64,000 nt of DNA from Erysipelothrix aquatica (GTDB lineage: Bacteria; Bacillota_I; Bacilli_A; Erysipelotrichales; Erysipelotrichaceae), in the NCBI RefSeq assembly GCF_009828775.2, contig NZ_WTSY02000005.1:1-64000 (forward strand). The letters run 5' to 3'. The notes beneath the pieces were generated by a model that made no database searches, had not been told where the DNA came from, and saw only the letters and a program-made list of their open reading frames with translations. Positions 35,466 to 43,693 of the stretch are shown in pieces. How positions within the stretch are numbered: the stretch's first letter is position 1; each line of letters starts with the position of its first letter. The translations under genes were made by a program, and so were the position numbers.

Positions 35466-37214
35466 ATGACATTTTTAGAATTAGGATTATCAGAGGAAGT
35501 CGCTCGCGCGATAACGGAAAAAGGATATGAAAATCCAACCGATATTCAACAGCAAGCACTCCCTATTTTATTAAATGGTCATGATTTATTAGCGCAATCT
35601 CAAACAGGAACAGGTAAAACTGCGGCGTTTGGATTACCAATCGTGACTGCAGTTGAACATGTAGATAAACAAACACAAGCTTTGATCTTATGTCCAACAC
35701 GCGAACTAAGTATGCAAGTTGCCGAAGAAATTCGTAGCTTTGCTAAATACAAAAAACTTAGTGTCGTAAGTATATACGGAGGCGCACCAATTGACCGTCA
35801 AATTAAAGATTTGAAACGTGGTGCAGATATTGTGGTAGCAACACCGGGACGTTTGATGGATCATATCCGTCGTCGTACGATTCGCTTAAATCACACAACA
35901 AGAATTGTTTTAGACGAAGCCGATGAAATGCTGAACATGGGTTTTGTTGATGATATTCGTGAAATTTTCGAATATCTTCCTGAAGAACGTCAAATGGCTT
36001 TCTTCTCTGCAACAATGCCTAAAGAAATTATTCGTTTAAGTGATGATTTCTTAGTTGAGCCAGAACGTATTGCATTATCACGCAATAACCTAACGGTCTC
36101 ACGCATCGAGCAACGTTACTATACAGTTGAATCAAACCAAAAAATTAGTTTAGTAACACAATTACTACAAATTCACGACGCAAACGGAATCATGATCTTC
36201 TGTAATACGAAGAAAATGGTTGACGAGCTCACAACAGAATTAAATAAAGCTGGATTCCCCGCTTTAGGATTACATGGTGACATGAAACAAGAAATGCGAA
36301 GCATGGTTATGGGACGCTTCAAGCGAGGCATGGTTAAAGTGCTTATCGCGACAGATGTTGCAGCTCGAGGAATCGACGTTGACAGCATGGATGTTGTTAT
36401 TAACTATGATGTACCGCAAGAACTTGAATACTATGTACACCGTATTGGACGTACTGGACGTGCGGGTAAAGAAGGATTGGCAATTACACTTGTAACACGC
36501 CGTCAACGCTACGCAATTCGTCAAATCGAACGTCTTTCAAATTCAGAAATTAAAGAAACACCACTTCCTACTAAAGAACAACTTAACGCAGTATTGGTGC
36601 AAAAACTTGCAGCTGATATTCGCCAATGGTCATCGGCAGAACGTGGTAAACTCTTTGATATAGCATATGAAGGTCTTTCAAAAGAAGGCTTCACACAAGA
36701 AGAAATCATTATTGCATTCATCAACAAATCTGTTGCAGAAAATAACTTAGCAGCAATTAAAGGTGAAGCAGCAAGCAAACGTGTTCAAAACCGTGACCAA
36801 TTCTCAAAAATCGCATTAACAATTGGAGGACGCCAAGGTATTTCGGCATCACACCTTGTTAGTGCAATTGCAACAGCTACAGGAATTCGTGGAAAAGATA
36901 TCGGACGCATCATAATTGACGATACTGTTTCCACAGTTGAAGTTCCTCGTGAACATGCAGCCTCAATAATGGAAGACTTGAAAAAAGTAACCATTAAAGG
37001 CAAAAACTTCGATACGGAGATGTTAGAGGTTGAAGCAATTCGTGAACCACGTCGTCGTGACCGTGGCGGAGATTCTCGCCGTCGTGATGGTGGTGGAGGC
37101 CGTGACCGCGGAAACCGTGGTGGCGATCGCCGTCGTCGTGGGTCAGATTCAGACTCCAAACAAGCACGCTCACGTCGTTACGACAATGACCGTCGTAAAG
37201 ACCGCGGAAAATAG
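35466..37214 (+). CDS. DEAD-box RNA helicase with DbpA-like domain
   Basis: A 582-residue RNA helicase. Motif Q is in the first 30 residues, followed by QTGTGKT, DEADEML, SATMP and HRIGRTGRAG. A DbpA-type RNA-binding domain follows at about 455-525 (KIALTIGGRQGI). The last about 55 residues are a basic, glycine-arginine rich tail that should bind RNA without sequence preference. It probably serves ribosome assembly, RNA turnover or cold growth (CshA/DeaD/YxiN group; the exact name is not decided). It is monocistronic, with its own promoter and terminator. Confidence 0.94.
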   Translation: MTFLELGLSEEVARAITEKGYENPTDIQQQALPILLNGHDLLAQSQTGTGKTAAFGLPIVTAVEHVDKQTQALILCPTRELSMQVAEEIRSFAKYKKLSVVSIYGGAPIDRQIKDLKRGADIVVATPGRLMDHIRRRTIRLNHTTRIVLDEADEMLNMGFVDDIREIFEYLPEERQMAFFSATMPKEIIRLSDDFLVEPERIALSRNNLTVSRIEQRYYTVESNQKISLVTQLLQIHDANGIMIFCNTKKMVDELTTELNKAGFPALGLHGDMKQEMRSMVMGRFKRGMVKVLIATDVAARGIDVDSMDVVINYDVPQELEYYVHRIGRTGRAGKEGLAITLVTRRQRYAIRQIERLSNSEIKETPLPTKEQLNAVLVQKLAADIRQWSSAERGKLFDIAYEGLSKEGFTQEEIIIAFINKSVAENNLAAIKGEAASKRVQNRDQFSKIALTIGGRQGISASHLVSAIATATGIRGKDIGRIIIDDTVSTVEVPREHAASIMEDLKKVTIKGKNFDTEMLEVEAIREPRRRDRGGDSRRRDGGGGRDRGNRGGDRRRRGSDSDSKQARSRRYDNDRRKDRGK

Positions 37215-37221
37215 TAAAATC

Positions 37222-37248
37222 AAAACTCATAGGTTCACTATGAGTTTT
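37222..37248 (+). terminator. Terminator after DEAD-box helicase gene
   Basis: AAAACTCATAG and CTATGAGTTTT pair around GTTCA, then T-run. Confidence 0.88.
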
Positions 37249-37322
37249 TTTGTGGAAGTAATTCAGCGCATATTTATGAATACATGGTATGATGTGCATA
37301 AGTGACAAAAGGGGGAAGTACT

Positions 37323-38201
37323 GTGGAGAAAAAACATCATAAAAAGTACAACAAGTATCTCGAACATCAAATTTATAACTTGATTCGCCAAGATGAACAT
37401 TCTACACTCGCGAACGTTGTGGATGCCTTCTTAATGATTGTTGTCTTAGTGAGTGTTGTCGTTGCGTTTATCAGCACATTTGATTTACCAACCCATTACA
37501 CAACAGCGATCAATACTATGGAAATGGTGTTTGTCGTACTCTTCACGTTAGAATACGCCGTGCGACTTTGGACTGCTGATTTAATGTATCCAGAACTATC
37601 ACCCACAAAAGCACGACTAAAATATGCAAAGAGTGGTATGGCAATTGTTGATCTATTGTCGATTTTACCATTCTACATGCCAATGTTTGGGCTCAGTGCG
37701 GGAGCAATGCGCGGCATCAAATTGCTTCGATTGTTACGTGTGTTCAAGATTAATCGCTATACGTCATCATTAAGTTTAATTGGAAACGTCCTCAAAACAC
37801 GAGCATCACAATTGTTATCATCGATAGTAATTATACTTTTGCTAATGTTTATTGCTTCAATGTTAATGTATGACATTGAACATCAAGCTCAACCCGATAA
37901 ATTCAAAAACGCATTTTCGGCGATGTGGTGGGCAATGTCAACAATTACAACTGTGGGATATGGCGACATCTATCCAATTACAACGGCAGGGCGAATCTTA
38001 AGTGCAATTATTACCTTTTTAGGAATTGGTTTAACGGCCATTCCGACTGGTATTGTATCCGCTGGATTTATCGAACAGTCACGAAAACTAGAAGCGCAAA
38101 AAGCACCAAAACTTAAAGTCGAACCACACCATAAATATTGTCCATGTTGTGGTCAACAGTTACCTGATAGTGACGAATCGACTGTAATTGATAATCTATA
38201 A
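37323..38201 (+). CDS. Voltage-gated potassium channel with zinc-ribbon-like tail
   Basis: A 292-residue six-segment ion channel. The S4 voltage sensor is IKLLRLLRVFKINRY with regularly spaced basic residues, and the selectivity filter is TTVGYGDI between S5 and S6. I start it at the GTG at 37323 behind AAAGGGGGA; an earlier in-frame GTG overlaps that site. The C-terminus ends with HHKYCPCCGQQL, a CPxCG zinc-ribbon-like knuckle rarely seen on channels, which may sense metal or redox state or aid assembly. Confidence 0.9.
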   Translation: MEKKHHKKYNKYLEHQIYNLIRQDEHSTLANVVDAFLMIVVLVSVVVAFISTFDLPTHYTTAINTMEMVFVVLFTLEYAVRLWTADLMYPELSPTKARLKYAKSGMAIVDLLSILPFYMPMFGLSAGAMRGIKLLRLLRVFKINRYTSSLSLIGNVLKTRASQLLSSIVIILLLMFIASMLMYDIEHQAQPDKFKNAFSAMWWAMSTITTVGYGDIYPITTAGRILSAIITFLGIGLTAIPTGIVSAGFIEQSRKLEAQKAPKLKVEPHHKYCPCCGQQLPDSDESTVIDNL

Positions 38202-38228
38202 AAGAGAATGTTTGGTATTTGGCGACCG

Positions 38229-38240
38229 CTTGTGAAAAGT
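38229..38240 (+). repeat. Direct copy of lipoprotein-upstream repeat
   Basis: CTTGTGAAAAGT here recurs exactly at 38384-38395, and its core is inverted at 38353-38363. Three copies within 170 bases of non-coding DNA upstream of the cAD1-type lipoprotein gene suggest binding sites. Confidence 0.5.
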
Positions 38241-38352
38241 GAATTAGAGACAATGAATGAAATCTGAGATTTTATGAACGGGAATTGAAAGTGCACATTG
38301 AATACGATGTGTATGAAAGCACTTAAAAATACCTTAGTAAATATTATGTATT

Positions 38353-38393
38353 TTTTCACAAGTTAGTAAAAAAAATGATGTAACTTGTGAAAA
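38353..38393. promoter_or_regulatory. Perfect 13-bp inverted repeat upstream of lipoprotein gene
   Basis: TTTTCACAAGTTA (38353-38365) and TAACTTGTGAAAA (38381-38393) are perfect inverted copies separated by 15 bases. They lie about 36 bases before the -35 box of the lipoprotein promoter. The spacing would place the two sites on neighbouring helical turns for a dimeric regulator; alternatively it terminates the channel transcript, though the 3' arm is followed by GTATGG and not by T. The 285-base gap has no supportable gene. Confidence 0.55.
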
Positions 38394-38428
38394 GTATGGG
38401 TATAACCTAACAATCTCAATAATATGAA

Positions 38429-38458
38429 TTGACCGAATAAACATAAAATTCGTACAAT
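38429..38458 (+). promoter_or_regulatory. Promoter of cAD1-type lipoprotein gene
   Basis: TTGACC (38429-38434), an 18-base spacer and TACAAT (38453-38458) precede the ATG at 38487, with GGGAGGA in between as the binding site. Confidence 0.65.
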
Positions 38459-38486
38459 GGAAGAGCAGACACGGGAGGAATATGCA

Positions 38487-39443
38487 ATGAAAAAATTAGT
38501 TGCTTTATTATTAGTTGGCCTTCTTGTATTAACAGGATGTGGCGCATCAAAGCCAAAAGGGCAAGATGTAAAAATTGGAACTGCAGTTACTGTTAAGGCA
38601 AAAGCCGCAGCACCAGAAGGGGACAAAAAAGGAAACTTCGAAACAAACGTATACTACGGAACAGTTGTATTGAAAGATGACAAAATTGCTCAAGTGCAAA
38701 TTGACGTTGCTCAAAACAAACAAGCGTACAACGCAGACAACTCAATTGAACCATTCAAATTTGACGGTTCAAAGAAAGTTTTAGGCGATGAATACGGAAT
38801 GGTCAAAGCAAGTAAAATCGGTCAAGAATGGTACAAACAAATGGAAAATCTTGAAACTTGGATGACAGGAAAAACAGTTGCTGAAGTATTGGCAATGGAA
38901 ACAGTAGAAAAAGATGCAGCTCACCCAGCTGTACCTGCAAATGCAGATTTAACATCATCAGTTTCAATTGATGTTTCAAACTACTTAGAAATTGTAAAAT
39001 TAGCAGTTGAAAATGCAGTTGACGTAAAGAATGCAGCAACAGTAGGAAATGTTTCATTCACAACAGGCGCAGCTGACAAACTTGACCTAACAACAACAGT
39101 AGCAGCAACAGCATACGACCCAAATGGAAAAGTTGTGTACTCATTCATCGATGCAGCACAAGTTACCGGAAAAGTTGAAAACGGTGTTGCTACATTGAAC
39201 GAAGAAGTTCAACGTACAAAAGGTCAGAAAAAAGATGAATATGGTATGAAGATTGCAAGTTCAATCGGGAAAGAATGGTACGAACAAGTTGCAGCATTTA
39301 ACGAATATGTTATCGGAAAAACACCAGAAGAAGTCAAAAAAGGTGCAGATGCAGATCTTAAATCATCAGTAACAATGGGTAAAACACCATTATTATCACC
39401 AATTGAAGTTAACAACGAAAAAGCTATCGCAATCGTTAAATAA
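38487..39443 (+). CDS. Duplicated cAD1/PplA-like lipoprotein
   Basis: A 318-residue lipoprotein with the lipidated Cys at residue 18 (VLTGC). It consists of two related repeats. Each contains a D-E-Y-G-M motif, A-S-K/S-I-G-x-E-W-Y, GKT and DLTSSV/DLKSSV. This is the family that includes, from memory, the enterococcal cAD1 pheromone lipoprotein and Listeria PplA, an FMN-carrying lipoprotein in extracellular electron transfer. Repeat 2 keeps SSVT, resembling the S-x-x-T flavinylation site, while repeat 1 has SSVS. Repeat 1 is longer. It has its own promoter and terminator. Flavin attachment is inference. Confidence 0.75.
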   Translation: MKKLVALLLVGLLVLTGCGASKPKGQDVKIGTAVTVKAKAAAPEGDKKGNFETNVYYGTVVLKDDKIAQVQIDVAQNKQAYNADNSIEPFKFDGSKKVLGDEYGMVKASKIGQEWYKQMENLETWMTGKTVAEVLAMETVEKDAAHPAVPANADLTSSVSIDVSNYLEIVKLAVENAVDVKNAATVGNVSFTTGAADKLDLTTTVAATAYDPNGKVVYSFIDAAQVTGKVENGVATLNEEVQRTKGQKKDEYGMKIASSIGKEWYEQVAAFNEYVIGKTPEEVKKGADADLKSSVTMGKTPLLSPIEVNNEKAIAIVK

Positions 39444-39450
39444 TTATAAA

Positions 39451-39472
39451 AAACAAGCCTTCGGGCTTGTTT
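39451..39472 (+). terminator. Terminator after cAD1-type lipoprotein gene
   Basis: AAACAAGCC and GGCTTGTTT pair around a TTCG tetraloop, then TT. Confidence 0.88.
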
Positions 39473-39534
39473 TTACGTGTAGATGATTTTTGAATTAAAT
39501 CCAGGGATTTACATAAATCGCTTATTACTCTAAA

Positions 39535-39556
39535 AAAAGCTCCGTATGGAGCTTTT
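39535..39556 (-). terminator. Terminator after cyclophilin gene
   Basis: AAAAGCTCC and GGAGCTTTT pair around GTAT; on the minus strand TTT follows. It overlaps the stop codon of the cyclophilin gene. Confidence 0.82.
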
Positions 39557-40208
39557 AATTTTTCTCAGGTGCAGGATATGTTACACCTTTAGTATCGACA
39601 GTAATTGATGCGATAACATTATCACTGTCTGTTGTTGGACGATCACTTCGATCACGATCCAATGCAGCAATTTTATCGACAACTTCTAAGCCGCTAGTGA
39701 CCATACCGAATGCAGCATAGTCTTTGTCTAGGTGTGGTGAATCTTTATGCATGATGAAGAATTGTGAACCTGCAGAGTTTGGATCTTGCGCACGTGCCAT
39801 TGAAAGCACTCCACGATTGTGTTTTAAATCATTTGGGAAGCCATTGTTTGCGAATTCCCCTTTGATACCATAACCCGGTCCACCCATTCCAGTTCCATCA
39901 GGGTCTCCCCCTTGAATCATAAATCCCGGAATTACCCGGTGGAAAATAACGCCATCATAAAAGCCACTACTTGCCAACGTGATAAAGTTGTTGACGGTAT
40001 TTGGAGCAACCTCAGGATACAATTCAGCGGTGATGACATCGCCATTAGTCATTGTAATTGTAGCAACTGGATTGGTCTCTTTACTATAATTAGTTTTTGT
40101 TTCGGTTTCTTTTTTTGTTTCTGGTGGTGAAACAGGTTCTTCTTTGGGTTTGGATGAACACCCCACCAACAAAATGCCGAGAATCAGCAATACACTCAGT
40201 TTTTTCAT
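39555..40208 (-). CDS. Cyclophilin-type peptidyl-prolyl isomerase lipoprotein
   Basis: A 217-residue lipoprotein with Cys17 (LLVGC), followed by a Glu/Lys/Thr-rich linker to about residue 45 and a cyclophilin domain. Motifs are IFHRVIPGFMIQGGDP, SMARAQDPNSAGSQFFI and AFGMV. It should help secreted proteins fold at the outer face of the membrane. AGGAG precedes the start complementary to 40208. A small monocistronic unit between two terminators. Confidence 0.94.
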   Translation of the reverse strand: MKKLSVLLILGILLVGCSSKPKEEPVSPPETKKETETKTNYSKETNPVATITMTNGDVITAELYPEVAPNTVNNFITLASSGFYDGVIFHRVIPGFMIQGGDPDGTGMGGPGYGIKGEFANNGFPNDLKHNRGVLSMARAQDPNSAGSQFFIMHKDSPHLDKDYAAFGMVTSGLEVVDKIAALDRDRSDRPTTDSDNVIASITVDTKGVTYPAPEKN

Positions 40209-40265
40209 ACATGTCTCCTCTTTGTACATCTTAGTCATTATAGCATTCTCAATGTGATAAAGCGG

Positions 40266-41750
40266 TTAAAAATTTGTGGAGGAGGACGTGAATCCCTCGG
40301 TAGTTAGCGTAAAACAGGTATCAAAAATGGCTGCCATCAATCCACGATCGTGTGTAATGCAAAAAATTGCTCCAGGAAATGCTTCAAGCATTCCGGTGAC
40401 TTCCTTTTGCGTGTCTGGACTGAGGTTGCGCGTTGGTTCGTCAAGAATTAAGAGTTGGGGTGATTGATTCATAGCATGGAGCAAGGCAACCTTTGTGCGT
40501 TGTCCTCCCGATAGTTTATGCAAGGGAAGTGTCATTTCTTCACGCGAAAAACGCAAGTGTGAGAGTGCATTTCGTGTTGATTCAAGGGCATCACGCATGC
40601 CACTGGGTGCGCAATGATCCAAAGGACTTAACGATAAATCCAAGTTTTTCCAAATATCTTGATACACGACTTGATATGTAATTGAGGAAGTTGCGAGCGA
40701 TTCGATCCATAAATTAATGAATGTAGATTTTCCAATTCCATTCGAACCTGTGCAAGCAATCTTACTGGTGCTCGTCATCGAAAAATGAATGGGCGTAGCT
40801 ATCATCGGGTGAGACACATCCACATCGACAAGATGACGCTGTGAAATCGGTGCGACAGTATCAAGTACAAAAGTACTTGGCGACTCGACAGTACGCTGTT
40901 CGATATGTGGCTGTTTATCATAACGTGCCTTTTGGGCCTTAAGATTCTTCATTTTCTTTTGAAGTCCTGGGTCTGCCCGATTGACGTTTTGCAATTGATG
41001 TCCTACTTTTTGATACTGTTGCTGCCACGTATCAAGTTGTCTTTTGTGTTCACGTTCTTGACTTGCGACAATTTGGTTATGATGGGCAATTTTTCGTTGG
41101 CGAATATCCCAATAATCTGCGTACGATCCTTCAAAGAGTGTGATTTGTTGCGTGGTCTTTTTGTTGAGTAACTCAAAGTGGATAATACGATTTGCAGTAT
41201 GAGTGATGAGTGTAACGTCATGCGATACAAAGAGAATCGGCGCATCTTGTTCTAGCATCCAAGCTTCGAGCCATTGCAAGGTATCGACATCGAGATTATT
41301 GGTAGGTTCATCAAGAACGTAAACATCGACATCTTCGAGCATGAGTTTGACCAACTGTAACTTGACACGCTCACCACCACTTAAGGTGGCAAGTGTACGG
41401 TCAAAATCTTCTTCCGTAAGATTGGGTAAAAGTTTATGAAATAGTTTGAGAAATACGGCGTAACGATCCCACTGATTATTTAATGCGAATTCGAGTACAC
41501 TGAGATCAAGATCGCCCAGTGATACATCTTGGGATACGTAGCCAAAAACAAGATTTGGTTGTGATATTGACCGTTGGATTTCAAGATCCATTACATCAGG
41601 GTGCTGGATAAGTGTTTTTAAAAAGACACTCTTGCCATTGCCTTCTTCACCGATGAGAGCGATGCGGTCATGTTGATTTACAGACATAGAAAAAGACGTG
41701 ACAAGTTCACGTCCTTCTTTTGTCTTAGTGTTGAGACTAAAAGTAAACAT
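40266..41750 (-). CDS. ABC-F family ATPase
   Basis: A 494-residue protein with two ATPase domains and no membrane part, as in ABC-F translation factors and ribosome-protecting resistance proteins. Domain 1 has GEEGNGKS (Glu-rich Walker A), LSGGERVK and LDEPTNNLD. The charged linker (about residues 210-290) would reach the peptidyl-transferase centre. Domain 2 has GSNGIGKST, LSGGQRTK and ILDEPTRNL, where the Asn-rich Walker B tail and LSP replace the usual DEPTNHLD. Length fits the antibiotic-resistance ABC-F group (Lsa/Vga/Msr), but the class cannot be fixed by eye. Confidence 0.85.
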   Translation of the reverse strand: MFTFSLNTKTKEGRELVTSFSMSVNQHDRIALIGEEGNGKSVFLKTLIQHPDVMDLEIQRSISQPNLVFGYVSQDVSLGDLDLSVLEFALNNQWDRYAVFLKLFHKLLPNLTEEDFDRTLATLSGGERVKLQLVKLMLEDVDVYVLDEPTNNLDVDTLQWLEAWMLEQDAPILFVSHDVTLITHTANRIIHFELLNKKTTQQITLFEGSYADYWDIRQRKIAHHNQIVASQEREHKRQLDTWQQQYQKVGHQLQNVNRADPGLQKKMKNLKAQKARYDKQPHIEQRTVESPSTFVLDTVAPISQRHLVDVDVSHPMIATPIHFSMTSTSKIACTGSNGIGKSTFINLWIESLATSSITYQVVYQDIWKNLDLSLSPLDHCAPSGMRDALESTRNALSHLRFSREEMTLPLHKLSGGQRTKVALLHAMNQSPQLLILDEPTRNLSPDTQKEVTGMLEAFPGAIFCITHDRGLMAAIFDTCFTLTTEGFTSSSTNF

Positions 41751-41849
41751 TAGAAAACTCCTCCTTATTAAATATTTGATTTTAAATAATAAGAAATTGT
41801 CCCAATTGATTCACCAGTTTAGCGATGTGCTACCTCTCTAGTCAAAATA

Positions 41850-41878
41850 AGTGTACAAGTGGATAACGAAAAAGTCAA
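41850..41878 (-). promoter_or_regulatory. Promoter of ABC-F gene
   Basis: On the minus strand TTGACT (41878-41873), a 17-base spacer and TACACT (41855-41850) give a good promoter. The leader is about 90 bases, room for attenuation, but I see neither a clear leader peptide nor a terminator in it. Confidence 0.6.
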
Positions 41879-41881
41879 ATC

Positions 41882-43132
41882 TCATACTTTTTGTTTCAAC
41901 TTACGTAAATTGTTCGTACGCTTAATCTTCTTAAGTGCAGTGCGATTGGCACTGTAGGTTTTCTCGGCAGAGTTTTCATTTCCAGGGATATAGAACTCAG
42001 TATCTTTAAGTTCATTGGGCAAGTACTGGATTTTATTCCATAAATCGGCACGATCATAATCGTACATATCAATCGGATCGACCCCGACAGCATTCAAGCG
42101 CAAATATTTAGGAACTTGGTACGCGGTATTACGAACTGTATCTAAGGCACGATCAATGCCATGTTCGGCACTCTTGGATTTTGGGGATAAGGCGCACTCA
42201 ATAACGACGACACTTAACGGAATCCGTGCTTCTGGAAAACCGATTCTGCGTGCGGCAGCAACTGCTTCAGCGACACGTGCACATAATGCAGGATTAGCTA
42301 GACCGATATCTTCGTAGGCAATCGTAATCAAGCGGCGTTCAATGGAATCAAAATCCCCGACTTGGATTAACTTAGCGAGATAATATAAGGCACCATCAAC
42401 ATCGCTTCCACGAATCGACTTTTGGAAGGCGCTTAAAGTATCGTAGTAATTATCAGAATCTTTATCCATTGAAATATTCATGGATAAAGAAAGTGCGTTA
42501 AGATGCTGTGCTGTGAGGTCTGTATCTAATGTTGATTTGGTCAGAATTTCCAAGGCGTTTAAAGCATAACGAGCATCACCGTTTGCGCTTTTAGCGATGG
42601 TTGCAATGACATCATCATCAATCGATTTATCCGGATAATGCTTGAAAGCACGTTTAAGAACAGCTTCTAAATGCGTGGTATCAATCGGATTAAATTCGAA
42701 TAAGTGAACACGTGAACGGATTGCTGGATTAATCGAAAAATAAGGATTGGCGGTTGTTGCTCCAATCATCGTAATGAGCCCACTTTCAATATGAGGTAAA
42801 AGGACATCTTGTTTGTCTTTGTTGAGGCGGTGGACTTCGTCAATAATCACAACAAGTCCTTGACTCATCTCGGCCTCAACAAATAACTGATCTAATTTTT
42901 TCTTATTATCAGTGACCGCATTGAAAAGTCGAAACGGACGTCCTAAAGTGTTTGCGATTGCCATCGCTGTAGTGGTCTTTCCAGTGCCCGGAGGACCGAA
43001 AAAAATCATGGATGGAATTTCTTTGTTGGTGACAAGATTGCGTAAAATTTGACCTTCCCCGAGTAAGTGGTCTTGGCCGGCAATTTCATCAATAGTTTGT
43101 GGTCTCACAGTATGTGCTAAAGGTTTATTCAT
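41882..43132 (-). CDS. rarA: Replication-associated recombination protein RarA
   Basis: A 416-residue AAA+ ATPase of the RarA/MgsA/WRNIP1 family, acting at stalled replication forks. It shows FFGPPGTGKTT (Walker A), VIIDEVHRLNKDKQD (Walker B), GATTANPYFSINPAIRSR (sensor 1 and arginine finger region), and a C-terminal tetramerisation domain with ALYYLAKLI and YEDIGLANP. Divergent from dtd with a short shared promoter region. Confidence 0.96.
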   Translation of the reverse strand: MNKPLAHTVRPQTIDEIAGQDHLLGEGQILRNLVTNKEIPSMIFFGPPGTGKTTTAMAIANTLGRPFRLFNAVTDNKKKLDQLFVEAEMSQGLVVIIDEVHRLNKDKQDVLLPHIESGLITMIGATTANPYFSINPAIRSRVHLFEFNPIDTTHLEAVLKRAFKHYPDKSIDDDVIATIAKSANGDARYALNALEILTKSTLDTDLTAQHLNALSLSMNISMDKDSDNYYDTLSAFQKSIRGSDVDGALYYLAKLIQVGDFDSIERRLITIAYEDIGLANPALCARVAEAVAAARRIGFPEARIPLSVVVIECALSPKSKSAEHGIDRALDTVRNTAYQVPKYLRLNAVGVDPIDMYDYDRADLWNKIQYLPNELKDTEFYIPGNENSAEKTYSANRTALKKIKRTNNLRKLKQKV

Positions 43133-43193
43133 ACAAATCTCCTTGTATATATTGTATCATGATTCATGTAAAATAAGGCATAGAGGTGACACC

Positions 43194-43649
43194 ATGAAAA
43201 TAGTAATTCAGAAAGTTAAAGAAGCAAAAGTTATTGTTGATTCGGAAAGTGTTGGAGCGATTCAAGAGGGCTTTATGTTACTGGTAGGGATTGAAGTCGA
43301 TGATGACGAACGTGATATCCAAAAAGCAGCGGATAAAATTGCGCAAATTCGCCTTTTTGAAGATACCGACGGTAAGATGAACCGGAGCATTCAAGATGTC
43401 GGTGGAAAAATTCTATCAATCTCACAGTTTACACTTGCAGCCGATGCCCGCAAAGGAAATCGCCCCAGTTTTATTGGTGCAATGCGTCCAGAGTTGGCAA
43501 ATGAATATTTTGAACAGTTTAATGCGAAACTTAGAGCGCATGGGATTGAGGTTCAAACAGGCAAGTTTCAACACCATATGAACGTCATATTAGACAATGA
43601 TGGACCGGTTACCGTGATTCTAACGATCAAAGATGGTAAGGTCATTTAA
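43194..43649 (+). CDS. dtd: D-aminoacyl-tRNA deacylase
   Basis: A 151-residue deacylase that removes D-amino acids (and glycine) mischarged on tRNA. It has the active-site SQFTLAADARKGNRPSF and the C-terminal VILDNDGPVTV, the conserved NxGPVT segment with Asp in place of the usual second Asn. I start it at 43194 behind GAGGTG; the earlier open frame runs into the rarA promoter region. Confidence 0.95.
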   Translation: MKIVIQKVKEAKVIVDSESVGAIQEGFMLLVGIEVDDDERDIQKAADKIAQIRLFEDTDGKMNRSIQDVGGKILSISQFTLAADARKGNRPSFIGAMRPELANEYFEQFNAKLRAHGIEVQTGKFQHHMNVILDNDGPVTVILTIKDGKVI

Positions 43650-43693
43650 GGTGTGATATTATTATGGGTGGAAATCGCTAAGGAGGGATAAGT

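Noticed and set aside
36785-37308. Open frames opposite and beside the 3' end of the helicase gene
   Set aside because: They come from the repetitive Arg/Gly-coding stretch, which leaves several frames open, and have no binding sites.
38202-38486. Hidden gene in the gap before the cAD1-type lipoprotein
   Set aside because: No frame has a start with binding site; repeats and a promoter account for the structure.
41751-41849. Leader peptide attenuator for the ABC-F gene
   Set aside because: The leader length suits it, but I found no short frame with a binding site and no pair of competing hairpins.
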